NCBI GenBank assembly: GCA_002427165.1
Contig: DIQB01000096.1
Coordinates: 4,360 to 20,926, forward strand
Source: Firmicutes bacterium UBA5473
GTDB taxonomy: Bacteria; Bacillota; DTU084
DNA: 16,567 bases
Reading direction: 5' to 3'
Every line of letters begins with the position of its first letter. Positions within the stretch are counted from its first letter, which is position 1. The notes below the pieces were generated by a model. It was not told the DNA's origin. It did not search any database and was given only the letters and a program-made list of their open reading frames with translations. Made by a program: the position numbers and the translations under genes. This document shows positions 4,937 through 14,009 of the stretch, piece after piece.

Positions 4937-7900
4937 TTATTCTAAGGCAATAACATCCAACAAATAACCCTTCTGGTAAAGTTTTATATGCGAAGGCTTT
5001 GCTTCAAAAATAGTACTAGGAATCTTGTTTTCCGTGTTACAGCTTGTTGATTGATATATTACATTGTGGTCTTTGTCATAGACTTTGAGCTCCAAACTTT
5101 CATCATATCCAATAACATCGGACTTAATCTTTACAAAATAATCATTGCCTTTTTTATCTAGTGTCAATAAGCACGGCAATTTAGCAATACAACCAGCTTT
5201 TTCTGGAAATAAATGTGTTTTAATCAATAACACATTCTCTTCTTCGCAAGTAGCTACTTCTTTCAAATTTATTAAATCGAAATAATGATATCCCTTTTCG
5301 TATGGAACATCAATTACAATTCCTTTAAATTCTTTCCCACTATCATTATAGAAATGAATTAAAGTTTTATTATCTGTTGCAAATGTATTAGCATAAATAT
5401 ATTCGACTTGAGTTGGCACAAATACTCTTAAATCTTTTCCTCCGTATGCATCCCCATTTTCTTTAAGGATATTATAATAAGCGCTGGAATATGTGGCTCT
5501 ATACACCGAAGTTGGCTCGGCTAGAGCCTTTGCTTGCCAGAAAGCTTGTTCATAATACTTATTATCCGCGCCAGATTGAATATAATCGATGGCCTTGCAC
5601 TCTGGAAAATAAAAGCGGGCTATATTAAAAACTACAGGATTAATTCTCTCAAGGGTAAGAGCCCAACGTGTATCATAAAACAAGGTACCTTCCATATTAC
5701 TCATTACAAGATCATTACCTGGAGCCTCGGCCATTAGAACCAGTGTGGGGTCAACCTCATCCATTGCCTCCCTGACCTTTCGAACCAATTCAGCTTGGGC
5801 TTTAAATGTAGCCTCATCACCTGGTTCTCTTGCAAAAATATGATCATGTTTATCAGAATAACAAGCTGGTCGAGAAAAGCCAACTTCATCCAAACGAATT
5901 CCGGTTCCTAAGTCCCGGCAAACATTTTTTATTTTTTCGGCAAAGTAATCTTGGTAAAATTGATTGTCTACACACATTTGCCACGATGAACCAGTATAAT
6001 ATCCTTCGGGTTGAAGCGGTATATATGTAGGTTTTGTTAGCTGATTCTTGTACCATATAGGATTCATAACTCCTAATTCTGCACCATATTCCTGCCCAAA
6101 ACTAGTTGGGTCTAAAACTAAAAAAGGATCCGTATATAGGGTTACCATAACACCCTCTTGTTTTAAACCATCAATATAATTTCTTAAAGCTTCCTTTCCT
6201 CCCCATGCTTCGTTATAGCCCCACTCACCTCTATTGTTAATAAAACACATTTTTCCAGTTATGGGATCCTTTTGATATTGATATAATCCCTGATCCACAA
6301 CTAAATCTCCAAGCATTTCACGAGCGGTTTTTAAATCATTATCAAGTGGTACGCTCCAAGGACCTAATTCTGACCATTTCCACCAATGTTGAAGCTCTAG
6401 TAAGTCTTTTTCCTTGCCCACACTGCGTTTAATATCTCGCCATTGTCCATTTACGATCAGTGGATCTTCTGGAAGGCCCGGACCGAATTTCATATGAAAA
6501 ACATCGGTTAAACTTGAAGGATATGGTCGCCATTCCCAGGTCTCATGGGCCCAAGCAGAATATCTTTTCATTGCCACTTGCCAATCTCCTGGATGTACCC
6601 CTAATACCGTTTCTGGATAGGCAAAGTTTTCACCTGTTTTGATTTTGTATGTTTGATAACCAAAAGCTATCGCTGTTCCAGTTGACGATTCCACCATTCG
6701 TTGGTCTACCCAGCTTATATTTGAATTTGACGATCTATAGTCGGCATTAGCCAGTATTACATCCGGACTTTCTCCTTTAGCTAATTGAATAGCCTTATAT
6801 ATACCGGTAGTATCATCAATTCTTATATACAAACCGGATCCCTTGGGTGGAGAATAAACATCAACCATCTGCCACAGTGCCGTGGTCTGACCATATGCCG
6901 AATGAATATAAGAGGCTTTATTTGAAATTATACCCCCATACATGGGAAACATATAGTAATCATCTACTTCTAAATCTGAAATTATTATTCCGCCCAAATG
7001 CGGAAAAACCGTTTTTATTTCTAACTCGTCGGCCCCATTATTACGAAGGGTTAGTCCCATTCTTATCTCATTTGTTGAGTCAACCTTTAATGTTATTGTT
7101 CCACAAAGCGATAATTCATCATATACAAGATCAAAAGAAGTTCCTTGTTCTTGCTGAGTCAATATTTGCATGTTATCTACGCGAAACTCACAAGAAGATA
7201 TCCTCCGATTATCAACTTTAATCCAAAATAACTCAGTCGCGTCGCTGTTGCTCAACATATTCTCCCAATTAGTATAAGCAGACTTTATTTCTGTTAAAAC
7301 TAAATTCGAAGCATAAGATAACTTTAATGAATAATACCCATTGCTTATGATACATTCATTGTTGGCTGCTGACACCCTTGGTTGGATAACTTCAACTTTT
7401 CCTATGGGTTGATTAACCTTGGGGGCTAAGTTAACTTTTTTATTTTCAGCAATTTGCAATAAGCCAACCTGCTTAGTACCTTGTTGAGAACTTTTATCTT
7501 TATATAAAACAAGCCTTATCATATATTCGCCTTTCGCATTTACAGCATTGAGTTTTTCATAGATCCAAGTTTTTCCATCATCCATACTACAAGCGCTTTT
7601 ACCATATGATATGCTGTTATCAATTGCTACATAAACATAATCATCCTCGGTGGTGCCTTTGGCCTTTTTAACAATAACTTTATTTTCGCCAGCTTTCAGA
7701 TACTTATAAGGTATTGTTATGTCACACCATTCATATACAGGAAATTGACCACGCCGCTTTCCATGATTAAATTGATCAAGCGGAACCGTAACGATATTTC
7801 CATTAACAACTAATTGCATATCTTCGAGGAAACCATTTCGTGCAAGGGAAAAATCGATCAAACCCATATAAAGCCTAACCTTGGCCTCCACGACTCCATC

Positions 7901-8098
7901 CAAATCTTCCTGGGATATATCAAATATCTTCATAATCTGGTATTTCGGTTCTACCTGATGTGTGGTTGAATTTGCAGAGTAACCATCAAAATTTCCATTA
8001 TCGCTTTTTAAAACTATTGGGTTTGAAGAACCATTTGCTAACGAGGAAACAAGAACTAAGAAAGAAAAGAAGATTGAAATAAACAGCTTAGTTTTCAA
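4937..8098 (-). CDS. secreted DUF6259-like TIM-barrel protein, putative glycoside hydrolase
   Basis: The protein is 1053 aa. Residues 1-22 form a signal peptide (basic start, hydrophobic core, then SLANG). Residues about 50-470 are beta-rich, as in the super-sandwich N-terminal domains of alpha-galactosidase-like enzymes. Residues about 530-870 look like a (beta/alpha)8 barrel: HWWKW (571-575), VMVTLYTDP (650-658), GIRLDEVGF (733-741), LVLMAEAPG (786-794). The C-terminus (about 900-1053) is two beta modules. Asp737 and Glu791 sit at the ends of strand-like segments and are candidate catalytic acids. Overall it resembles the DUF6259/GH-like proteins of environmental carbohydrate degraders, by pattern memory only. 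Start is TTG at 8098 with GGGGAGGG 6 nt upstream. It is last in the operon, after the surface protein and the barrels. The substrate is unknown and hydrolase activity is inferred. Confidence 0.75.
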   Translation of the reverse strand: MKTKLFISIFFSFLVLVSSLANGSSNPIVLKSDNGNFDGYSANSTTHQVEPKYQIMKIFDISQEDLDGVVEAKVRLYMGLIDFSLARNGFLEDMQLVVNGNIVTVPLDQFNHGKRRGQFPVYEWCDITIPYKYLKAGENKVIVKKAKGTTEDDYVYVAIDNSISYGKSACSMDDGKTWIYEKLNAVNAKGEYMIRLVLYKDKSSQQGTKQVGLLQIAENKKVNLAPKVNQPIGKVEVIQPRVSAANNECIISNGYYSLKLSYASNLVLTEIKSAYTNWENMLSNSDATELFWIKVDNRRISSCEFRVDNMQILTQQEQGTSFDLVYDELSLCGTITLKVDSTNEIRMGLTLRNNGADELEIKTVFPHLGGIIISDLEVDDYYMFPMYGGIISNKASYIHSAYGQTTALWQMVDVYSPPKGSGLYIRIDDTTGIYKAIQLAKGESPDVILANADYRSSNSNISWVDQRMVESSTGTAIAFGYQTYKIKTGENFAYPETVLGVHPGDWQVAMKRYSAWAHETWEWRPYPSSLTDVFHMKFGPGLPEDPLIVNGQWRDIKRSVGKEKDLLELQHWWKWSELGPWSVPLDNDLKTAREMLGDLVVDQGLYQYQKDPITGKMCFINNRGEWGYNEAWGGKEALRNYIDGLKQEGVMVTLYTDPFLVLDPTSFGQEYGAELGVMNPIWYKNQLTKPTYIPLQPEGYYTGSSWQMCVDNQFYQDYFAEKIKNVCRDLGTGIRLDEVGFSRPACYSDKHDHIFAREPGDEATFKAQAELVRKVREAMDEVDPTLVLMAEAPGNDLVMSNMEGTLFYDTRWALTLERINPVVFNIARFYFPECKAIDYIQSGADNKYYEQAFWQAKALAEPTSVYRATYSSAYYNILKENGDAYGGKDLRVFVPTQVEYIYANTFATDNKTLIHFYNDSGKEFKGIVIDVPYEKGYHYFDLINLKEVATCEEENVLLIKTHLFPEKAGCIAKLPCLLTLDKKGNDYFVKIKSDVIGYDESLELKVYDKDHNVIYQSTSCNTENKIPSTIFEAKPSHIKLYQKGYLLDVIALE

Positions 8099-8169
8099 TT
8101 AAAACCCTCCCCATTAATTATCATCGTTCTGAAAGCCTGAAACCCCACATATTATAATTTTTTTACCTC

Positions 8170-10956
8170 CTACCTATATATAACAAGCTTTTTTATTACC
8201 CTTTCGGAACTAGCATTTGTTGGCTGGACTTTTAGATGAATAATATAAAGACCGTTTGGTAATTCCTTGCATTGTTTATTTTTACCTTCCCAACGACATT
8301 CATAATAACCGGCCCCCTGCTGACCAACAATTATCGTATCAACCAATTTTCCTCCTATATTAAATACATTTAACATAACTGTCGCTTCGTCAGTTAGCAA
8401 ATAATTAATGTTTACAAATTCATTGCTTAATATCGAAGGTACAACATTAATATACGGTACCAGTGCTGTTTTAGGTTCCAATTTAACCAATACAAACTCT
8501 TCCGGTTTTGACCAACTACTTAATACCCCTGTATTAAAACACGACCTTATACGCCAGAACCATATGCCTTGTTCCAATTCTTCGGGCCAAGTATAGTTCG
8601 TAACATTATCACAGGAATCTTCCAACGTTTTTCCTATGGGAAAGTTTATGTTTGTACTAAGTTGAATTATAAATCCAGCAAGATCTTGATCACTTATTTC
8701 CCCCCAATAAAATTTAGGATCTTCTTCATAAAACAACATTCTCTCTCTCGGTGAATCTAAAACCGGAATAGGTGGAGTCCTAACAGTTGCCCAAGCTGTA
8801 TTAGACGTTTCCTCCGAAACATTACCCGCCCCATCTACGGCTTCGATAACGTAATACAAAGTTTTTCCATAAATGCTTCCGTCCATAATATCTCGCCAAG
8901 AAGTATCCTCAGTATTAGCAATCCAAAAATCTTGTATGCGAAGAACATTTTCACTAGTAGATCTATAAATATTATAACTAGATGCAATCTCTTCATCCTC
9001 TGCCTTTTCTGGCTCGCTCCATACCAAATCAATTAATCCAACATGAGACCTACCATCTGCTCGTAAACCGCCAGGTTCTTTTGGGGGAATATCATCCCAA
9101 CTAAGTTCAATGTCCCCTAAGTCTTTTAATTCTCCTATTGTTAGTTCGAAACTGATACCTTTTTTCTGATAGTATTTGGTTATTATACTAAGGGTATAAT
9201 AACCAGCAAGAAGCATATCAATTTCAAAATTCCCTTCCGAACCGCTTAATACTCCGGTATCTATTCCATCTAAAAATAGTTTCACACCTTCCAACGGCTC
9301 AGAATCCATTTCTGAAATTATTCTTCCCTTCAAAACTCCCATTTTACTGACAAAGGTTTCGACAGGATAGCTCTCATTGCCTGCCTTGTCTTCTGCTATT
9401 ATGACATAGCAGAAATCAGAATTAGGTGGAGCATTCGTATCGATCCATGAAGTAGCACTAGCCGGTAAGGTAGTTACTAATGTCAAGGATTCTGGCTTCT
9501 CCCCACTAAAAATAAGATACCTAGTAGGAAGATCGCCATCGGGGGCTTCATTTGAGGGGTTCCAAGTAAGTTCTACTTTATTGGTTCTATTTATACGACT
9601 AGCTTTGAACATTGTAGGAGCCTCTGGTGGGGAACCATCTATAGCTTCACATAAAGCTATGCCATCAAACCAGACAGTTCCTTTTGAAAAATGAAGGTAA
9701 GGACTAATCTCAAGTGTGGTTCTGCTTCCAGAATTAAATTTTATCTTTATCTGTTTCCAATCAAAGGTACCGTAATACTTCGCAGCACCTAGTGGCATGA
9801 AAAGTTTTGCACCTTCTCCCCCTTCCGGACGAATTTCAATATTTTCGCCCTTAATCCATCCTAGGAGAGTATAGTCAGTATTTGGCTTTATTGAGCATAT
9901 CTGTAATGCAGAATTGTACTCTGTGTTTGCTAAGTTTGTTATCTTTAATGAATAGTTTCCCTCTTTCTTTACCAAATTATCGCGAGTAATAGACCCCTCC
10001 CTACCTTCGATTGTCCAATACTTCGGCTTGGTAGCACTTTCCCATTCCTCGAAACCGCCATTTTCAATGGCATCTCCGATATATCCAGGCCTTTCGCTTG
10101 CCGATACCACTTTTGAAAAAGAAAATTTTCCTGCCTTATCCATAGCAGCAATCATATAGTAATACCTAGTTCCCTCTTCTACATTATAATCTAACCATGA
10201 GTATCTATCTCTAAACAACTCACCAACCAAATTATCTTCAGTGGGTAAAATATCTCCATTTTTGCTTCGAAAAATTTTATACATCACTGGTAAATCGCCA
10301 TCTGACGCTGCAGCAGAGATATTCCAATTTAGTATGATCTGATCTTGCGCTTGTCTAGATGCTACTACACCATCTGGAGCCTTAGGTGGTATTAAATCCT
10401 CTTCAGCATCAACGACGCACATCCATATATCATCTATATAGAGCGTCCCAGCACCATTGGTAATACTAATATTTAAGTCAACACTAACAGTTTCTCCCAA
10501 AGTCTTTGGAAGTGATGTGAAACTGATCCAATTATTGTCATTATCACAATCCACAGTATAAAAGTCTTCCCAATAAACACTTCCTCCTCCATCATAACGT
10601 CTTAAAATAACCCTAAATTTCCCATCCTCATTCTGCAATCCAATAGTTTTGTAATGAAGACCAAATTGTACCTTAGTACTTGTTTTAAGATAAATCTTTT
10701 CTGATATCCAAGAAGCCCTATCTGTTGGTTGATTGTTTTTCATCATTAGAGAGCTACTTCCTGTATATGATTGAGTTTGATCAACTCCATATGATGAATT
10801 TCCCACTGATCGTGAAAACCTCCAACCATCCGGTAATAATCCACGTTCACTGTTGAATTCAAAGCTACTATTTGCAACAATATTTGGGCCATTTGCAGCT
10901 AATGCCACATTTACTTGCAAAATGAACAGAATCGTTAAAGCTATCGTCCTTTTCAA
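8170..10956 (-). CDS. modular surface protein: CBM-like/FN3 modules with FlgD/T9SS-like C-terminal domain
   Basis: The protein is 928 aa with a signal peptide (1-21, ending ALAA). Modules in order: CenC/CBM4_9-like jelly roll (about 25-185, starting NIVANSSFEFN and ending LYIDDIWM), FN3 (about 192-290), second jelly roll (about 294-438, from IENGGFEEW to VWFDGIAL), FN3 (about 443-530), a carboxypeptidase-regulatory-like domain (about 540-620), FN3 (about 624-722), an Ig/FN3-like module (about 728-825), and a FlgD-like C-terminal domain (about 835-928) with NVFNIGGKLVDTI, AGYYECRWEGKN and ELPNGLYIIHLKV. No catalytic domain is seen, so I infer glycan binding or scaffolding at the cell surface. 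The TTG start at 10956 has GGGGGG 7 nt upstream. It is 14 nt after the 485-aa barrel gene and 71 nt before the TIM-barrel gene. Confidence 0.8.
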   Translation of the reverse strand: MKRTIALTILFILQVNVALAANGPNIVANSSFEFNSERGLLPDGWRFSRSVGNSSYGVDQTQSYTGSSSLMMKNNQPTDRASWISEKIYLKTSTKVQFGLHYKTIGLQNEDGKFRVILRRYDGGGSVYWEDFYTVDCDNDNNWISFTSLPKTLGETVSVDLNISITNGAGTLYIDDIWMCVVDAEEDLIPPKAPDGVVASRQAQDQIILNWNISAAASDGDLPVMYKIFRSKNGDILPTEDNLVGELFRDRYSWLDYNVEEGTRYYYMIAAMDKAGKFSFSKVVSASERPGYIGDAIENGGFEEWESATKPKYWTIEGREGSITRDNLVKKEGNYSLKITNLANTEYNSALQICSIKPNTDYTLLGWIKGENIEIRPEGGEGAKLFMPLGAAKYYGTFDWKQIKIKFNSGSRTTLEISPYLHFSKGTVWFDGIALCEAIDGSPPEAPTMFKASRINRTNKVELTWNPSNEAPDGDLPTRYLIFSGEKPESLTLVTTLPASATSWIDTNAPPNSDFCYVIIAEDKAGNESYPVETFVSKMGVLKGRIISEMDSEPLEGVKLFLDGIDTGVLSGSEGNFEIDMLLAGYYTLSIITKYYQKKGISFELTIGELKDLGDIELSWDDIPPKEPGGLRADGRSHVGLIDLVWSEPEKAEDEEIASSYNIYRSTSENVLRIQDFWIANTEDTSWRDIMDGSIYGKTLYYVIEAVDGAGNVSEETSNTAWATVRTPPIPVLDSPRERMLFYEEDPKFYWGEISDQDLAGFIIQLSTNINFPIGKTLEDSCDNVTNYTWPEELEQGIWFWRIRSCFNTGVLSSWSKPEEFVLVKLEPKTALVPYINVVPSILSNEFVNINYLLTDEATVMLNVFNIGGKLVDTIIVGQQGAGYYECRWEGKNKQCKELPNGLYIIHLKVQPTNASSERVIKKLVIYR

Positions 10957-10970
10957 AGCACTACCCCCCT

Positions 10971-12428
10971 TTAGAAGTTGACATTAGACTTCAAACTTAA
11001 ATAATTGTCCCTGTAATGTATCCTATTGAAATCGTCGATCCAATAATCCTTTGAATCCATACTCCAAGGGTACTGATAAGAAAACTCCAATCCAATATTG
11101 TTTAATAAAAACCATCTACCGTTAAAATACCGATAATTATTTCGTGCTTGCTTGATACCAGCCCCAAGTGTAAGGCCAGCGAAAAAGCCACGCCTAAAAG
11201 TAACCTCAACGCCATAATCAATTCGTGAGCCTTTTAATTTTAGATCATTGTTATTACCTACGCGATCGTATATGTACTTTAATTCCCCATATACATTCAT
11301 CCTTGAATTCCTTAGTACATTCTGCTTAAATTGTGATTCAAAATACTTAAAGGACTGTTCTGTGTAATCGTAGGTACCTATTAAATCAATAGCTACATTA
11401 CCATCAAGCCCACATTCAAAATTAATTCTGGGTTCTTTATAATCTGGATTTAAAGCATAATGATCTAATGAAAAGTGGGCTCTCTTGCCAAACATGCTCC
11501 CATTTACTTTCATGGAAATACCTTGTTGATTCTTATATCGATCTACGGGGTTCCAAGCCGAAAGCACTCCACTAGATAAAAGGTATAGAGGAGTTCTATC
11601 CCGGTACCGGGGCGCAAAACCATAATCAAAATTTCGATAAGAAAACAACCAATTATCCCTTTGCATAGGTAGATTTATATCCAATTTCTTCGCTGTTGCC
11701 AAGGGGTTTAGGCTGTAGGGTTGTTTTTGTTCAATTAGTAAATAGTTTATTTTCGCACCATTAGGTAACTCGTGCTCAATCTGAACTTGAAGATCTCTTT
11801 CCATAAGTTGATAAACCCCAAGTGATTCGACTTTACCATCTTTAATAATCGGATCCCCATTTAGATGACGCACTGAAATTGCATCAAACTTCCATGGGCC
11901 ACTAGAAAATTTTGCCCTAAACCCGTCACCGATATCTCGATAAGGTTTGGCCTTTTCCCAAATTAAAAACCCACTAAAATCAACCTTACCCCAACTAAGA
12001 TCCTTAAACATAATCCCTTGTCCTTGCTTGGCGAAATCAATGTTTAAAGATGCTATATAAGGAGAATACATTATTAAACCTTGCCCCATTGTTACTGAAA
12101 TAGGGGTTCCAGAAGGTAAAATTGGGCCTGCTAGATTTATCCTTAGGTAGTCGATCCAGGGGTTGATCCATCTCTCATCTGATAGCTCAAATCCCCCCCC
12201 AGAAGACTCGAAAATTCCATATAAATAAAAGGATAATGAAACCTTGCTGCCTGTATTTATATTCGTAAAAATACGTAAGTAGTTAGATGTTCTAAACCCT
12301 GTTTCCGGAGCATAATAAAAATTAGAAATTATTGTAGCAGGCAACCTAAGAGGAACACCTTCATTAGCTAAACAATGGGATCCCATTAATATAATGATAA
12401 CACTTAAGAGTATGTGTGTTTTTTTCAC
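10971..12428 (-). CDS. outer-membrane beta-barrel, porin-like (second of a paralogous pair)
   Basis: The protein is about 485 aa with a signal peptide (KKTHILLSVIIILMGSHCLA). The rest is made of alternating aromatic/polar strands separated by Gly/Asn/Asp turns, ending in SLKSNVNF; a C-terminal Phe is a hallmark of BAM-inserted barrels. It shares landmarks with the preceding protein: YSPYIASL, SGFLIWE, YRNFDYGFAPRYRDRT and NPVDRY. I cannot assign a known porin family. Probable role is passage of oligosaccharides through an outer membrane, inferred from neighbours. Start choice: ATG at 12446 overlaps the upstream stop (TAATG) but puts a G9 run in codons 2-5; the GTG at 12428, after that G-rich tract, fits the sister gene and the signal peptide, so I use it. 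Confidence in the start is moderate. Confidence 0.75.
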   Translation of the reverse strand: MKKTHILLSVIIILMGSHCLANEGVPLRLPATIISNFYYAPETGFRTSNYLRIFTNINTGSKVSLSFYLYGIFESSGGGFELSDERWINPWIDYLRINLAGPILPSGTPISVTMGQGLIMYSPYIASLNIDFAKQGQGIMFKDLSWGKVDFSGFLIWEKAKPYRDIGDGFRAKFSSGPWKFDAISVRHLNGDPIIKDGKVESLGVYQLMERDLQVQIEHELPNGAKINYLLIEQKQPYSLNPLATAKKLDINLPMQRDNWLFSYRNFDYGFAPRYRDRTPLYLLSSGVLSAWNPVDRYKNQQGISMKVNGSMFGKRAHFSLDHYALNPDYKEPRINFECGLDGNVAIDLIGTYDYTEQSFKYFESQFKQNVLRNSRMNVYGELKYIYDRVGNNNDLKLKGSRIDYGVEVTFRRGFFAGLTLGAGIKQARNNYRYFNGRWFLLNNIGLEFSYQYPWSMDSKDYWIDDFNRIHYRDNYLSLKSNVNF

Positions 12429-12432
12429 CTTA

Positions 12433-12441
12433 CCCCCCCCC
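12433..12441 (-). repeat. G9 homopolymer at the translation start of the second barrel gene
   Basis: Nine G in a row on the minus strand lie between the upstream stop codon and the GTG start. If GTG (12428) is the start, the tract serves as the ribosome binding site; if ATG (12446) is the start, it is coding. Runs this long are prone to slippage. Confidence 0.7.
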
Positions 12442-12445
12442 TTCA

Positions 12446-13990
12446 TTAAAAAGTCGTATTAACACTTAACTTAAAAATAGAACCTTCTTCATGCAATCTA
12501 TAATCCGGATCGTAACACAGTTTACCTTCGCTAACTATTGTTGGATAAGTATTTCTGTATTGTAACTCAAGGCCATTTGGTGCCTTATATTTTAAACCCC
12601 AGAAACTTCCCCCAGTGACGCCTTTAGAAAAGGCCTGAACAACTCCAGCATCTACTGTTAAATAGTCGCTCTTTTTATAACGAACGAAAAGGGTCCCTGA
12701 ATTATGAATTCCCGCAACATCGCTTTGCCTTCTGATTTCTAATCCTGTTAGCATTGGTGTTCTGCCAAATGCTAAAGGCCTCATTAAAATAAATCTTGTA
12801 AACCCTTTCGTTGAGGTGTTACGAATTCCAGTATTGAACCAACTAATCTTTTGCTCAAGTTGCGAAAAAACATCTACTTGATACGCAAAAACTTGCCCAA
12901 TTAAAGCAAACCCAGTTGTCTTATAGTTAGCAGGCCATACTTGGTGATCCCTATAATCTTCTATCCTTATTCCAAGCTTAAAGCTATCCTTTTGTGTGCT
13001 GATTTCTGAATAATAACCAACCCTATCTTGGTACATATCTATTGGGTTATATCCTAGGTAATAACCTTTATGAGAATCAAATTCAGAGGTTCGATCCCGA
13101 AAGATTGGGTCAAAATCTGAAGGAAAGTCCCTATAACCAATTACAAAGTTTGTTTCATCTGTTATTGGCAATTCCCATTGGTATTTTTGCAAAATGCTAT
13201 CATGTTGTATTGATTCCACGTTGTTATTATCAACACGGTTATAGACTTTTCGATTCTGGTTAGCTATCAAAATATGGAATGAGCCTAAAACACCAACTTG
13301 GCGTTCTAATTCTAAGCTTTTTATTTGTTCCCAACCTAGTTCAGAAACTAACTGCTGATTGTTAGCAAAACTCTCTAGAATTTTTCGTTCTGAATCAGGA
13401 GCGCGATGTCTATAGTCTACAATAATTCCAGAAAATTTTGTTGGACCAACTGTTCTAGAAAGCTTCCCACCGACGGCATTTTTTGAAGGATCTCCAAAAC
13501 CCCAGAGTGCAAACCCTGACCCTTCCAGCCCTCCCACTTTTAATTCTCTAAGAGTAACTCCTCGGCGGTTTAAATACGATGTGTGATAACAATTTAACAA
13601 ATCGTCTTTTAAAGAAATAACATATGGTGAATAGTCAACTTCAACATTACCTATTGAGACTAAAACTGGAGGCCCCTGTGGAAACAAGTTGCCCCTTAAT
13701 TGAACTTCAACCCAATTGATCAAATTATCTAACAGGAAATAACTTCCGCTATCAAAGGTGTTTAGATCTCCTACCTTTTGGTTTAGTCCTATTAATCTGA
13801 CCTTCCCTGCAGTAAAACCAGAAGATGCCAACTCAGAATACAGTTGAATCCTTGTGCCTGCTCTCAATACATCACCTGGCTCAGATGCAATTTCGGCATA
13901 TATCGAGCCTTGCATTCTTACATCGACTGCGGCCTGCATAGGCAAAGCTATTAGGAACAGGACTAATGCAAGTAAGATTCTTTTTTTCAC
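12446..13990 (-). CDS. outer-membrane beta-barrel, porin-like (first of a paralogous pair)
   Basis: The protein is 514 aa with a signal peptide (KKRILLALVLFLIALPMQAA). The mature part is beta-rich, with strands such as RAGTRIQLYSEL, FVIGYRDF and ALIGQVFAYQVDVFSQLEQ, and it ends FKLSVNTTF with a terminal Phe. Landmarks shared with the next gene are YSPYVISL, GSGFALWG, YRDFPSDFDPIFRDRT and NPIDMY, so the two are tandem paralogs that have diverged widely. A periplasmic or surface protein is the alternative, but length and the end signal favour a barrel. Start is GTG at 13990, with GGGGGGAGG 7 nt upstream; an upstream GTG at 14008 would place this site inside the gene. It is read just after the PorV-like gene (19 nt) and ends as the next gene begins. 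Confidence 0.76.
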   Translation of the reverse strand: MKKRILLALVLFLIALPMQAAVDVRMQGSIYAEIASEPGDVLRAGTRIQLYSELASSGFTAGKVRLIGLNQKVGDLNTFDSGSYFLLDNLINWVEVQLRGNLFPQGPPVLVSIGNVEVDYSPYVISLKDDLLNCYHTSYLNRRGVTLRELKVGGLEGSGFALWGFGDPSKNAVGGKLSRTVGPTKFSGIIVDYRHRAPDSERKILESFANNQQLVSELGWEQIKSLELERQVGVLGSFHILIANQNRKVYNRVDNNNVESIQHDSILQKYQWELPITDETNFVIGYRDFPSDFDPIFRDRTSEFDSHKGYYLGYNPIDMYQDRVGYYSEISTQKDSFKLGIRIEDYRDHQVWPANYKTTGFALIGQVFAYQVDVFSQLEQKISWFNTGIRNTSTKGFTRFILMRPLAFGRTPMLTGLEIRRQSDVAGIHNSGTLFVRYKKSDYLTVDAGVVQAFSKGVTGGSFWGLKYKAPNGLELQYRNTYPTIVSEGKLCYDPDYRLHEEGSIFKLSVNTTF

Positions 13991-14009
13991 TTTCTTTCCT
14001 CCCCCCACG

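Noticed and set aside
6847..7221. 124-codon plus-strand ORF inside the TIM-barrel gene
   Set aside because: It lies opposite a long, well-supported coding frame, has no ribosome binding site and no recognisable domain.
8099..8169. Promoter or terminator between the 928-aa and 1053-aa genes
   Set aside because: Only a TTTCAG direct repeat and AT-rich sequence are visible; no convincing stem with a T-run and no paired -35/-10.
8170..10956. The 928-aa modular protein as a glycoside hydrolase
   Set aside because: All its length is accounted for by beta-sandwich modules (jelly-roll, FN3, regulatory-like, FlgD-like); no catalytic barrel or acid motif is visible.
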